A DNA stretch of 33,417 bases, taken from NCBI GenBank assembly GCA_015501595.1, contig JADNRX010000555.1, forward strand, positions 1-33,417, given 5' to 3'. Under the pieces are notes generated by a model. That model had not been told where the DNA came from, did not search any database, and saw nothing but the letters and a program-made list of their open reading frames with translations. Below are positions 1-9,391 of this stretch, piece by piece (positions within the stretch are counted from its first letter, which is position 1; each line of letters begins with the position of its first letter). This DNA comes from Hymenopellis radicata (taxonomy: Eukaryota; Basidiomycota; Agaricomycetes; Agaricales; Physalacriaceae). The translations under genes were made by a program, and so were the position numbers.

Positions 1-710
1 ATAAGTGAAATACCAGTGTATCTTTGACTCGGAAACCATTGCTTCCACCCGGTTTAAGTTTATCAACCGATCAGAACCCCCGTGAACCAGTAACAGTTTT
101 ACTTGGTGATCTTTGAGTTAGTACTCGGGAACCTTGCGAATAGCACCTGTGAAAGTCCCTCTGTCCCGAGACGGAGTTTAAACGACAGAAACAAGAGCTG
201 TGGACAAGGTAACTTAAGAACCCTTGAAGTCACCGCGCTTGCAACTGCTTCGGATTCATATAAGAAGACAGGCACCTGTGGTTAGTTTAGACCAGCTTAG
301 TGTACCCAAGCCCTGCGGATCTTTACGTACCCAAAGGCGATCTTGGTCCCTATACTCTGTTGAGTTAAAAGAGTGAATACATGAGATTAGTCAACCGGTT
401 AGTCCTCGAGACTCAGTGTACTTGAGTGTCACCTCATTCGGCTAAGACCACGGGAACTTCCACTTCCCCGGAATCCCATAAGTTAAAGACCCCTAGCTCC
501 CTCGAACTTGCACTTGTGTTAGTACAGGAAGTACACCACAACCTCCTTGAGTCACCAGATCTTGACTAAGGTTGTAATTCGTTACGAGTGATAAGGTCAG
601 ATCCTTGTACTTGTTCATTAGGGACTTCAGAAGTCCCGAGTGTTTGTTTCGTTTTGTGTTTGTGTGTTGGTTGTGTGTATTTCTGTGGTGTATTTCTGCA
701 CTGCACATCA
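1..710. other. Unassigned non-coding stretch
   Basis: I see no convincing gene here. The longest open frames (60-92 codons) lack recognisable motifs and overlap on both strands. Positions 640-705 are rich in T and G, with repeated GTGTGT-like and TTTCTGTGG words, and lead into the truncated hAT-like element that starts near 711. The stretch could be an untranslated or LTR part of a retrotransposon that begins outside the window, but no second copy is present here to prove it. Confidence 0.4.
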
Positions 711-730
711 GCGGGTGCACCCACCCATAT

Positions 731-785
731 TCATGGATAGCGAGCATCCCCGGGCAATGGCACGGGGACACTCAACTGTCCATGA
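731..785 (+). repeat. Conserved 55-base stem-loop, copy A
   Basis: The outer arms are TCATGGATAG (731-740) and CTGTCCATGA (776-785), which pair over 10 positions with one T-G wobble. Inside are GAG (742-744) against CTC (771-773), and TCCCCG (747-752) against CGGGGA (763-768), closing a 10 base loop. The 32 base inner part (742-773) is identical in copies A, E and F. A CACCCACCCATAT motif precedes it and a long TGG-rich tract follows. Function is unknown. Confidence 0.8.
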
Positions 786-895
786 GGCTGAGGGTGGGGG
801 TGGTAAGGGGAGTGGAGTGGTGGGGTAGTGGTGGTGAGACGGCATGGCAGTGGTGTGGTGGTGTGGTGGTGGTGTAGTGGTGGTGGTTGGCGTTG
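786..895 (+). repeat. G/T-rich (TGG)n-like tract beside hairpin A
   Basis: The strand is built of GGTGG, GTGGTG and GGGGTGG words with almost no C. Similar tracts follow the hairpin in every other copy of this family (for example about 2930-2975, 10360-10440 and 14927-15000, and C/A-rich on the plus strand before hairpins B and F). Runs of G of this kind can form G-quadruplexes. That is inference; the composition is what I see. Confidence 0.6.
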
Positions 896-1064
896 TCGCG
901 GAGAAAAATTATTAAAACGCACCTATTTGCGCGGCGTCATCAGCAGACGCGCCGCGCACTCATAATCCTGCTCGTACCGCCCTGTACACCTGCACTACAG
1001 CAGGACGGACACCTTTCCTATCGTCCTGTGGCCTCTTGAAGGCTATCGTTCTCATCGTTCGACG

Positions 1065-2125
1065 TAGAGACCTCAACGAGTCAGCGGATCACATGGGTTT
1101 ACCCATACTCGATCCGCTCGGGCATCTCGGAGATCCGATCCGTTTGATCCGTAGACCCGTGACGGGTCGGATCAGTAATGGATCACGGATCGGGCTCTGG
1201 AGGCACGAGTACTCGTCGCGAGTACTCGTGTTGACTCGCAATTATTTAGCTATACATTTAATCTTAATTTACAAATTTTTACGAAGTTAAACGGGGCCGT
1301 GCGTCGCCCAAACCAGCCATTCGCGTGAATTTCTCATGAATTCCCACGATCCGGCAAATACCGAGACGACGCGTAAGCGTGATCGATGACTCGATCTCTC
1401 TTTATCTCTCTCCTCCACCACCACCACGACCACCTAGTGAGCGACGGTCGTCGCCACTGCCTCTCTGACGATTGTCAGGGGGCCTCTGGGGTGCTCTTTG
1501 GGCTCTGGCTCCGTGCTGGACTTGCTGCTGCTGTCTCTATGACAGCAGCAGCAGCGGACGACTTCCACAATGGCGCCGACTTTGGACGACAACTCGCGGA
1601 TGGCGATGACGACGAAGATCGGGCGACGATGGGGATTGGGCTACGACAACGATGGACTGACGGCGAGGATGGGCCGATGACAGATGGTTGACGCGGTGAC
1701 GCGGTGAGTGCGCTGATGGAGCTGCCGCCGCGCCGACGACTGACACCACCATCACCCACATCACCACCACCACCACCACCATCACCACCACCATATCTCC
1801 ACCACCATCTCCATTTCCACCATCATTACCACCACTCCCACTCCCACTACACTCCCACCACCACCCAGTCCTGCATCATGCACGACTGAGTGTCCCCGTG
1901 CCATTGCCCGGGGATGCCCGTCGTGCATGAATAGTTCGGGTGCGTGGAATACTCGAGTTTACTCGAGTACTCGATCCGCTCGGCGATCTCGGTGATCCGA
2001 TCCGTCTGATCCGTCGATTCGTGGCGGGTCGGATCACATAAGGATCACGGATCGGCACTTTCGGCCACGGGTACTCGCGTGATGGATCGCGGATCTGATC
2101 CGGATTTGAGTCGTTGAGGTCTCTA
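1065..2125 (-). mobile_element. hAT-like non-autonomous element B, nested in element A
   Basis: The ends are TAGAGACCTCAACGAGTC and, inverted, GACTCGTTGAGGT-like TGAGTCGTTGAGGTCTCTA. The element is flanked by an exact 8 base duplication, GTTCGACG, at 1057-1064 and 2126-2133. Ends starting with TAG plus 8 base target duplications are typical of the hAT superfamily. Near both ends there are repeated CGAGTACTCG words and GGATC-rich motifs, which look like subterminal repeats. It shares terminal repeats with element D and carries the family hairpin in minus orientation. Cutting at the duplication rejoins the two halves of element A. At 1061 bases it has no transposase, and its open frames are low-complexity. 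Confidence 0.92.
1876..1930 (-). repeat. Conserved 55-base stem-loop, copy B
   Basis: TCATGCACGAC (1876-1886) is a perfect 11 base inverted match to GTCGTGCATGA (1920-1930). Read on the minus strand, the inner 32 bases match copies A, E and F except that GAG becomes GGG. That change still pairs with CTC through a G-T wobble. The variable arm sequence CACGAC/GTCGTG differs from every other copy yet pairs 6 of 6. Confidence 0.85.
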
Positions 2126-2860
2126 GTTCGACGTCTGCTGCCCGCTCGGGGGGCTTACGCGTCCTTGTTGGCATCTGTCTTCATGGAGACGACTTAAAGT
2201 CGCTCTCCAGATGTGCAGACGCCGACACAGAGTCGAGCGCCGCTGTCGTCGTCGCCGACTCAAGGTCGAGCGACGGGTCGTGGTGGCTGGTGGTAGAGAG
2301 ACAGAGAGAGACCTGGCCGATCGCAGGCTGACGCGTCGCTTCAGCTTCCGGCCCGAATCGCCGCATCGCGAGAAAAGTGTCATTTCTGCTTGTTTTTTGG
2401 CTCAAAAAAATCCAAATAAAATCAGAAGAAATGCGAAAAAATGCGAGTGTCCACCCGGGTGTCTGCCGGTGGGTACTCGTGGCCCAGAGGCCGACACCCG
2501 CACCTGGGTGGGCACCCGTCAAGACACCCTACCCATTTAGGGTAAACACCCGGCACTCGGGTGTTGAGTGCGGGTACACCCGTGAGTACCCGCAAACACC
2601 CGACACTTGTGGACGTGACTAGTCAAGTGTTCACCGACATCAGGGAATACGTCCGCCGACTAGACCTGGGCACGAGTGCCCACTCGAGTGCATTCGCACT
2701 CGTAGCGCAGGTCATTCGCGGCTCTGAGCCGGACACCCGCACTCGAGTAGCACCCGAGTGCGGCACTTGAGTGCGACACCAACTCGCGGGTGTCTTGCCA
2801 CCCGCGAGTGTCCACCACCCGTGTATGGTGGCGGGTCTACATGAGTACACCCACCCATAT

Positions 2861-2914
2861 TCATGCCCAGCAAGCATCCCCGGGCAATGGCACGGGACGC
2901 TCAGCTGAGCATGA
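2861..2914 (+). repeat. Conserved stem-loop, copy C (54 bases)
   Basis: Arms TCATGCCCAGC and GCTGAGCATGA pair at 10 of 11 positions. The inner core matches the other copies apart from AAG in place of GAG, one G missing from the inner stem, and ACGCTC in place of ACACTC. The variable six bases (CCCAGC/GCTGAG) are unlike any other copy but still pair 5 of 6. Confidence 0.8.
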
Positions 2915-3214
2915 GAGTACGGATGGGGATGATGGCAGGAGGACGGTAGTAGTGGTGATAGGAGGGAGTGATGGTGGTAGAGGTCCAGCAGCGTCTTTGT
3001 CGACGTGTCGTCCACCTGCGTCTTCAGTATCATCCGTATTCCTTGGATGTCGTGTGGTCCTCAATGTGTGCCGCTCCTCCTCCTCCACGACCTTCTCCAA
3101 CTCATCCTCTCATCCTTGTCGCCATCGCCGTCTCATCCTTGTCGCCATAAAGTCGTCCGAGTTGACACACTGTTTCTGTGGAGATGTCTTTGCGTCGTCT
3201 CCTGGTCTATGAAT

Positions 3215-3302
3215 GCCGACTTAAAGTCGAGCATTGGTGCTGTCGTCGCCGACATAAAGTCGAGCGATGCTGCTGTCATCGCCGACTTATAGTCGAGCAA
3301 CG
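3215..3302 (+). repeat. 33-base tandem repeat inside element C (about 2.7 copies)
   Basis: Units begin GCCGACTTAAAGTCGAGC, GCCGACATAAAGTCGAGC and GCCGACTTATAGTCGAGC, at 33 base spacing. Each unit holds a short palindrome of the form CGACTTAAAGTCG. Elements A, E and F have related GACT(C/T)AAAGTCG words at the equivalent place (about 2190-2270, 15352-15435 and 18040-18115), so this is a family trait. Confidence 0.7.
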
Positions 3303-3650
3303 ACAGAGTGGTCAGAGTGGAATGTGAGAGAGAGATTGGAGAGAGACAGCCCGATCACACGCTTACGCGTACATTCAGTTGTCGGCCTGGTACGCCGAAT
3401 GGCATCAAAGATATCTTTTCTATAGTTTTTAAGCTAAAAAAATACACAAAAATACTGGAAAAATACGAGTGTTAGGCGGATGTCTGAGCACGGGTACTCG
3501 CAGCCCAAAGCCGGACACCCGCACTCGGGTACCCACCCGTGCAACCACCCTACCCGGCACCGGCATACACTCGACACCCAGGTGTGAGTACCGAGTGCAC
3601 CTGGGTGCACACTTAAACACCTGACACTTGTGCCCAGGTCTACCGCCGAC

Positions 3651-4614
3651 ATCCTCATCTTAGTAGTCAGGATCGTCACTGGTCAGAACGAGATCGCGAT
3701 TGGGAATCCCCACGATGACAAGAGAGAGCATATCGCGGACGCACTGAGAGACCTCAGGGCGAGTTCTCGGTCCTCTTCTCCTCCCACGTCACCTGCCCTC
3801 ATCTTCCAGCGAATCCAGTTCAGACAGCGCCATAAAGTGTTTCAGGAATCCTCCTTCGGCTCCTCGAGCATTCTATAAATCAGGGCAGCTATCGCAGCGT
3901 TTATCGGCTTTCCCCACTCAGAATTCCAGATTGGAAAGCTCCAGCGCACCCCGCCAAGAACCTTCGAAGGAGGGGAGCTTTCCGGCGCCGACAACAGCCC
4001 AAGGGATTTCAAATGAGCACGTACCCGCTAGTTTGAATGAAAATTCCCTGGACAACACGGTTTTCGCATACCTATGGCGCGATAATCAATGAGGTTCCAA
4101 GCTAACCCTTGATGAAGCACTTTGCACTCTGACGCATATAGTAGGGCCTTCTACTCGCGGCTACTCAACCATGCATATTTTCATATGCCAAAACGGGAAC
4201 GCCAGGGAAATCTGAATTGAGTGTCCTCATCCTCATGACTTGTCCGTGCTATCGGGATCTCTCGACAGATATCAAGACCTTCATCTTGTGCGGGTAGCAT
4301 TCGAAGAGTTCCAGAGGCATCAGAACAATTCAATCCTGCGATTCAACGAGCGAGTATGCCATCGCATGTATGACGAGAGATCTCTCATGTATATGAGAGA
4401 TCGTCAGCCTACGGTTGACATCAGTCCATTGAGGGCGTCGCAAGCTTCTCCGCCTATGACCGGATGGTATCAGTACCAGATACGGAGGGTTGACTCCTCG
4501 CGAGGCTTGTTCCTGATTCATTTGGAGGAAAATCAAAAGCTCACGCATGGTAAACAAGGGGGAAAGAAGCGTAAGGACAACCCCTCTGATGCGGAGGGAG
4601 AGGACCCCCCTTAG
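3651..4614 (+). pseudogene. Degraded retrotransposon coding remnant, gag-like
   Basis: Several frames carry protein-like sequence in succession. The clearest stretch, 4240-4614, encodes 124 residues with a charged, Arg-rich body, a WYQYQIRRVDSS segment and an acidic and basic tail (GKKRKDNPSDAEGEDPP). Protein-like text in other frames occurs at about 3680-3880 and 3960-4200 and is broken by stops. The position just upstream of a short purine run and an LTR suggests a Gag-type structural protein of an LTR element. I do not recognise a specific domain, so the family is inferred from position. Element C is inserted at its upstream end, within the duplicated CCGCCGAC. Confidence 0.45.
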
Positions 4615-4617
4615 TTA

Positions 4618-4842
4618 ATGGACAGGATTATGGCTGAGAGAGCACCGCCATTGGAACTTCGTCTTCAAGGGGAGTCTTCTGGAAGTTTGGAAAGTCAATT
4701 AGGAATGGGAAGCCGAGGTGCTCGAGAGAATCGAGGTCAAGATCGAGGGGCATACCGTGGACGAGGTCGAGGTCGAGGTCGAGGACGGAGTCCAGACAGG
4801 GACGATGAGCCTCCAGAGTCCAGCAGGAGCTTCACTACGTGA
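4618..4842 (+). CDS. Short RG-rich protein (possible Gag C-terminus)
   Basis: This 74-residue frame starts two codons after the previous stop. It ends in an RGRGRGRGRGR tract followed by DRDDEPPESSRS. RGG/RG tracts bind RNA and replace zinc knuckles in some retroelement Gag proteins. The frame stops 36 bases before the putative LTR. It may be the C-terminus of the same Gag, separated by a single stop (TAG at 4613-4615). It could also be a chance low-complexity frame. Confidence 0.4.
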   Translation: MDRIMAERAPPLELRLQGESSGSLESQLGMGSRGARENRGQDRGAYRGRGRGRGRGRSPDRDDEPPESSRSFTT

Positions 4843-4861
4843 TCGTCTGGAGTAACTCGCT

Positions 4862-4878
4862 CAAGCTCGGGGGGGCAC
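4862..4878 (+). other. Probable polypurine tract
   Basis: The run CTCGGGGGGGCAC lies immediately upstream of a TG-initiated LTR-like sequence. A purine run touching the 3' LTR is where plus-strand DNA synthesis starts in LTR elements. The run is short and mostly G, so this is a positional call. Confidence 0.5.
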
Positions 4879-5195
4879 TGTGATATGAGGTGATAATTAC
4901 TCGCTAGAACGCTTACTTAATCTTGGACTCCGATTGGTAGTCACGCCGTGATATGTACTGTAGAATATCTTGAACCCGAACCACGCTTATCTGTTACGTC
5001 TGTCTGAAGTCTCTCTCTCTATTCGTTTGTACCGTTACATGACAATCTACGCCCGCTGAGCACACGCGTCAACGGCTCTCCAAGCGCGGGTAACACGCTC
5101 CCAGCCGCTGGGTCACAGCGTGCGCTATACACACGTACTTTATGTGTTGTACTACTATCTACGTGACGACGACTTCTCTAATGAGAAGTCCTACA
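4879..5195 (+). repeat. Probable 3' LTR of a plus-strand LTR element
   Basis: The segment begins TGTGATATGAGG and ends AAGTCCTACA, giving the TG...CA ends of an LTR, 317 bases long. It follows a G-rich purine run and Gag-like frames. A CT-rich stretch (CTCTCTCTCTATTCG near 5015) and a small hairpin close to the end (GACTTCTC / GAGAAGTC) fit LTR promoter and R regions. No second copy exists in the window, so the 5' LTR is outside or lost. The AT-rich island starts directly after its last base. Confidence 0.6.
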
Positions 5196-8100
5196 GTTCT
5201 GAGCTCACTTTACACATTGCTTCAAAATTATTTATCATAAGCATATCATTTTCTTTATAGAATCAAAAAAAACTTTAATATATTATCTTATTTTTGCTTT
5301 CAGCTTTTTAAAAGCTCTTTTATTTGAGTTTCTAAAAAAATGCTTGAGGTGTCTTGCTAAGCTGTTAATCAATACTACAGATGAGTAGAGAAATATGTTG
5401 AGAAGATATATTCGAAATAAATTGCGATAATAAGATGTGATAATACACATTTAAGAATATGTTTTTAGTATATTTTTTTATTTATGTAACAATATTGGAA
5501 ATGTGAGGTCAGGAGGAGTGCATAAAATGATATTATAGCAAAGTATCAATATTCTTTAAATAATCTTTAAGATCATTGTAAACTGTACTTCAATTGAAGT
5601 AAAGCTATATTTTGTATTGCAAGAGAATGTTGATTGTTACGAGTTAGATTGTCTTTAAAAAGTATGTGCCGCATCATGAAGCATTACATTTAAAAACAAT
5701 AAATTATTCTAAATAAGCATCTCAACAAAAATGTATTTTAATAAATTTCTCTATATGATATCGTTAATCATTATATAACGTAATTTTATTCTTTTATTTA
5801 TACAATATAATAATTATCTAAAATGTAAACAAAGCTATCCATGAAAGAAAGGCTTGTTAAGAGCAATAGAAGGTATTTATAATTTATACATATATTCTAT
5901 AAGTTTCATGATAGTTATATTTATTTAATTATATCTATTATTATTATTTAAGTATAGCAGTAACACTAATTTTTGATAGGAAGCGCAAGCATATTATTAG
6001 ATAATAAAAAATATATATTCATTAAATTATTACAAATTGATCTAGGTGATAATCTTTGTTCTGAGTAATGTATACTATTAAGAATATATTGAGTTTATAT
6101 GCAAAATATAAGATATGTAGTTCTGAAAGGATGATTAAGAGATGAGAGTAAAATACGTAAATTTTGAAAGCAATCGCTGAAATTAGCAGAATTGCTATAC
6201 GTTATTGAAGTATGAAACAATTCTTACAGAGATAAAATTAAAAATAAGTTCTTAGATTCATATAAGTATATTAAAAAAGTACTTAAAGGTGAATTGTAGA
6301 AAGATATATGTTGAGCAATGCAATAAAATATTGAATGTTGTGAAAATAAAAATAATTGCAATGATAAAGCAATCAAAGAACAAATAAAACAATGAGATCG
6401 ATTTTAGTAATAGTACAAAAATAAGAGAAAAAACTAATTACAGAGCAGTTATAAGTTTAATTAAGTAATCCAAGCGCGTAGTAATGTTCAGGCTAGTCAT
6501 GACGTAGGTTACTTATGCTAAGCTAAGATCATATTTTTCTTGGGTGCAGACTGAATGTAAGAATGTAATATGCATGAAACTAAATACTGTTCTTATATTT
6601 GTTTAGAAATTATAATAAAATTACTTTTTATGTCTATCAACTTAAATTTATTAAGTTTGATTGCAGTTATATTTAATATATAAAATATGACACCCTTCTG
6701 CAGTAACTGTTAAAAGTTAAAGATAGATATATCTATGAGTACTCATTCGAATGCATTTGCACTCGCAAGGTGAGTCATTCATAGCTCTGAGCTGAACACT
6801 TACACTTGCGCAATATCTAAGTATTTTATTCAGATATAATATTTATTCGTGAATATCTTACACATATAAGCTGATAAAGAGTTGATGATATTGATAATAA
6901 TGTCTTAAATGATGACTATTATTTTTGACTAAGAAAGAAAGATAGATCTGGAATTAATAATGTAGTTTAAGCTAAATGAAATGAAACTTAAGTATTTAGA
7001 TCTTTTTCACATTTAGATCATCTAAATTGTTTATATTTTTGTAGTACATTGATCAAAAATTCAGAATATTTTAAAGAGATTGTGAGGTGGTCATTTTATT
7101 AATAAAATCTATACTTTGCATGGTACTTATTATAAACAAAATTTAGTTGACTCATCAAATTGATATTTGCGACGATCTCAATATTTAAAGACAGTTTTAA
7201 CTGTAGTGTCTAATTTTTTATTCAGTCAGACATAGAACAGCTTAAGATAACGAATATTAACATAGTTATATATAACTGTATTAAACAGTTTATAAAGAAT
7301 AATTATATCTTTATGATACTTTTTGTAAATAATGTATGACCTAGTATAAATCCATTCTTCTTTTCTATTTTTGATTTTATCAAGTCGTGATTCTCGTAAA
7401 TACAAGTATATTCTTTCTTCGTAGTTAGTCAAGTTAAATTTAAAATAGTTTTGTTTAGCTAGATTCTTAATAATATGACATTTGCTCTCTCTCAAGCTCT
7501 TCAAAGCCTTAATCATTTTCTCATTTTACTTTATAATTTGTTGCATATCTATCAAAATTAAATTCTCAAACATCTCAACTTTGTTTCAGTTAAGCATTTG
7601 CCAAGTAACCTCTTCTAAATCAAAAAAGAATATAAGCTGCTGATCATAGAGAAAATAGTCGGAAAAGAAGCTTAAGGATTGATTAACTGTAATATAAATA
7701 ACGAATAAAGCAATATAGAGAAAGAGAAGCTGATTACCTTTCGCATTTTTAGCAAGCTTAAAGAATGCAGATATTAGTAATTAATATGCATGTTCTATCA
7801 ATGTGTTTCTTATGGATGATATGTATAAAAATGATAACTATGCATTTGTAAAAGAAATGTAGTAAGAAGATCTTCGTATATGAACTTAACGACTATCTTT
7901 ACATTCACAGCCTTAATAGCTTATGCTTTCGATTATAAGGTATTTTGTTCGATAGTCTAAATAATATATTCCACACCGTTAATTTTAATTGGCATTTTAA
8001 TCATATTTAGATCAAAATGTCATAAAAGTGAAGTAATAATGAACTTGTTATAGGGTAGTATAAGTTATTTAGCTATTGTAAGATTACTATCATAGATTCA

Positions 8101-8640
8101 TGTCACAGGTTATGAGGCCTTACGATGCGAACCTAATTGTAATTGATCACTAAGTTGCAAGGCCTTGTGAATATATCTTAAATCGATCACAAATTTAATT
8201 TAATTTAATTTTTGCTTCTTTAGCCTAATTTTAGTAATTTTTTTCTTTTATCTATTTCTATTGTTTATATCTACTTTATAGGTAAAATTAAGCTAAAAAG
8301 TAGAAAGTTAAAAGTCTTAATGAATATAATTTTTTTAGGTTACATACTTTTAACTAGCATAAACATGTTAAATGATGTCACAGATCACAATTCATAAACC
8401 TATGGTAATAATACTATAATATCAATTTTTGACATTCAATATAGAAACGAACGAACTAAGAGACATCGTCGTAAAGGTTAAGTCAATAAAATCTATCCAC
8501 TAAAAGTTTATAAATGGCATTTCTGTTACGATAATCGCATTAGTTATGTGCTTATGCAATGAGAAGCTAATGCTTTTTAAAATTAGTTATGACAACTTGT
8601 AATACGTCGGGAAATCTCTGCCACATTTCAATTAAGTCTC
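5196..8640. other. AT-rich island, roughly a quarter G+C, no genes
   Basis: Composition changes abruptly at the LTR edge (5195) and returns to normal near 8600. Open frames are short and filled with I, K, N and Y codons; the longest, 96 codons at 7226-7516 on the minus strand, shows no domain. At least one segment (6724-6858) is a hAT end converted purely by C-to-T and G-to-A changes, so part of this DNA is mutated repeat rather than naturally AT-rich DNA. Such islands in fungi are usually silent heterochromatin and sometimes centromeric. Neither can be shown from sequence alone. Confidence 0.75.
6724..6858 (+). mobile_element. Mutated left end of a hAT-like element of the A/E/F type
   Basis: Starting at TAGATATATCTATGAGT this aligns along its whole length with the left 134 bases of element E (14697-14830). 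I count 41 substitutions; all are C in E to T here, or G in E to A here, plus one inserted base and no transversion. The first 18 bases correspond to the E terminal repeat TAGACATGTCCATGAGTG. Similarity fades after 6860, before the place where the hairpin would be expected. No right end was found. Confidence 0.85.
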
Positions 8641-8667
8641 GCCGCACCTCTATAGTGGTGCCCACAG

Positions 8668-8998
8668 ATGGTCTTTCAAAGACTTTGCTTATTATATTTA
8701 GTGTGCTCCCATACCGTCGCTTACTACACTCACGTTAAAGATTCTCTTGATTCGCCCAGAACTCTAAGAATTCTATCACAGACCTACTTTCTTGCACCCA
8801 GGCTTCGGATAAACATCCACGCTGATGGCAATTTGGATCTGAGAAAGTTCGACTTTATGACTGCATTCAGCTTTGTTAGCGACAAACTGAGGTAAGTACA
8901 TTACAATTCATTTCTGGACTTCCGAATATTAAGTGTTCCTTGCAGTGGCTCGATATTAGGTTCTTCGCAGTAGGCAGCGCAGCTGGGCATCTCATCGA
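8668..8998 (+). pseudogene. Gene-like fragment with a possible short intron
   Basis: An open frame of 75 codons (8668-8895) contains a protein-like stretch ending HADGNLDLRKFDFMTAF. It ends at a good donor, AG|GTAAGT (8892-8897), and TTCCTTGCAG about 50 bases downstream would be the acceptor. After splicing, the next frame stays open only for a few codons, so the piece is damaged or my exon choice is wrong. I do not recognise the protein. It lies just outside the AT-rich island and could be a transposon or a host-gene scrap. Confidence 0.3.
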
Positions 8999-9056
8999 GC
9001 ATGAATGGATTTGTGGGGCATCCGTCTGTTAATCATTAAATAGTATGCATGTACTT

Positions 9057-9267
9057 CACGCACTTGCTATACCTATCAGAGTATGACTGGAGAGGAGCTA
9101 TGATGTCTTTGATTATTAATAAGAATAAGTCTGTCAATGATTTTTTGTTAGGAGTAGTGTGTCAGTTAATCATTTGACTTAGTAAGTGGCGTGCATGACC
9201 ATTATGAGGTACATGCACGCAGTTACCATACTTGTTTGGGTGTGAGCAAAGAGGGCCTATGAGACCT
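9057..9267 (+). repeat. Diverged direct duplication upstream of the tRNA-like unit
   Basis: Positions 9057-9108 and 9216-9267 align without gaps over 52 bases at roughly 60-65 percent identity by eye. Both start CACGCA and share a CTATGA word near the end. Most mismatches are transitions. The tRNA-like sequence lies about 20 bases after the second copy. The pair may be two decayed units of a SINE-like repeat. Confidence 0.35.
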
Positions 9268-9287
9268 AAAAATTGATAGAGCTTGCG

Positions 9288-9362
9288 GCGGCTGTGGCTC
9301 AGATGGATGAGCTCCTGCTGTGTTTCAGCAGCAGTATGTGGGTTCAATTCCCACTCATGGCA
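9288..9362 (+). ncRNA. tRNA-like sequence (pseudo-tRNA or SINE head)
   Basis: TGGCTCAGATGG fits the Pol III A box (TRGCNNAGYNGG) at 11 of 12 positions, and GGTTCAATTCC fits the B box exactly. A D arm (GCTC/GAGC), an anticodon arm (CTGCT/AGCAG around a 7 base loop with GTT in the anticodon position) and a T arm (GTGGG/CCCAC around TTCAATT) can be folded. The acceptor stem is poor: GCGGCTG against TCATGGC pairs at only two positions plus wobbles. Position 37 is T rather than a purine. A working tRNA is therefore unlikely; a tRNA-derived retroposon or decayed tRNA gene fits better. Confidence 0.55.
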
Positions 9363-9391
9363 ACCTTCTTTTCGATTTTCGTGATTTGGTC

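Larger units (their letters stand above)
711..2621 (+). mobile_element. hAT-like non-autonomous element A, left end lost, interrupted by element B
   Basis: From about 711 to 1064 and again from 2126 to 2621 this matches the reverse complement of element F (17672-18690) almost base for base. It has the same 55 base hairpin, TGG-rich tract, TTATTAAAACGCACC segment and terminal GAGTACCCGC-rich region. The right end reads GGACGTGACTA, the same terminus as elements E and F. The left roughly 200 bases, including the left terminal repeat, are missing: similarity to F stops at GCGGGTGCACCC near 711. Element B (1065-2125) sits inside it between two copies of GTTCGACG. There is no coding capacity, so it must have been moved by a transposase from elsewhere. 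Confidence 0.85.
2661..3642 (+). mobile_element. hAT-like non-autonomous element C
   Basis: The left end is TAGACCTGGGCACGAGTG; the right end read inverted is TAGACCTGGGCACAAGTG (one mismatch in 18). An exact 8 base duplication, CCGCCGAC, flanks it at 2653-2660 and 3643-3650. The first 200 bases are dense in ACTCG, CGAGTG and CACCCG words on both strands, a pattern that suggests transposase-binding subterminal repeats. It carries hairpin copy C and an internal 33 base tandem repeat. Length is 982 bases with no coding capacity. The terminal sequence defines a different subfamily from A/E/F and from B/D, although the interior layout is shared. Confidence 0.93.

Noticed and set aside
493..922. 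Overlapping short ORFs around the first hairpin (and similar ORFs at 14433-15060 and 18301-18841)
   Set aside because: The same peptides appear wherever the hairpin and TGG tract occur, in several frames and both strands. They are shadows of the repeat, and conservation is of the DNA or RNA structure, not of one frame.
5908..5935. TAGTTATATTTA as a mutated right end of a hAT element
   Set aside because: Only about 12 bases fit before a transversion; in such AT-rich sequence that is expected by chance.
7226..7516. 96-codon minus-strand ORF in the AT-rich island
   Set aside because: Composition is what AT-rich DNA gives by chance; no motif seen.
6660..8600. Mitochondrial origin of the AT-rich island
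   Set aside because: No mitochondrial gene, tRNA or rRNA could be read, and a nuclear hAT relic lies inside it.
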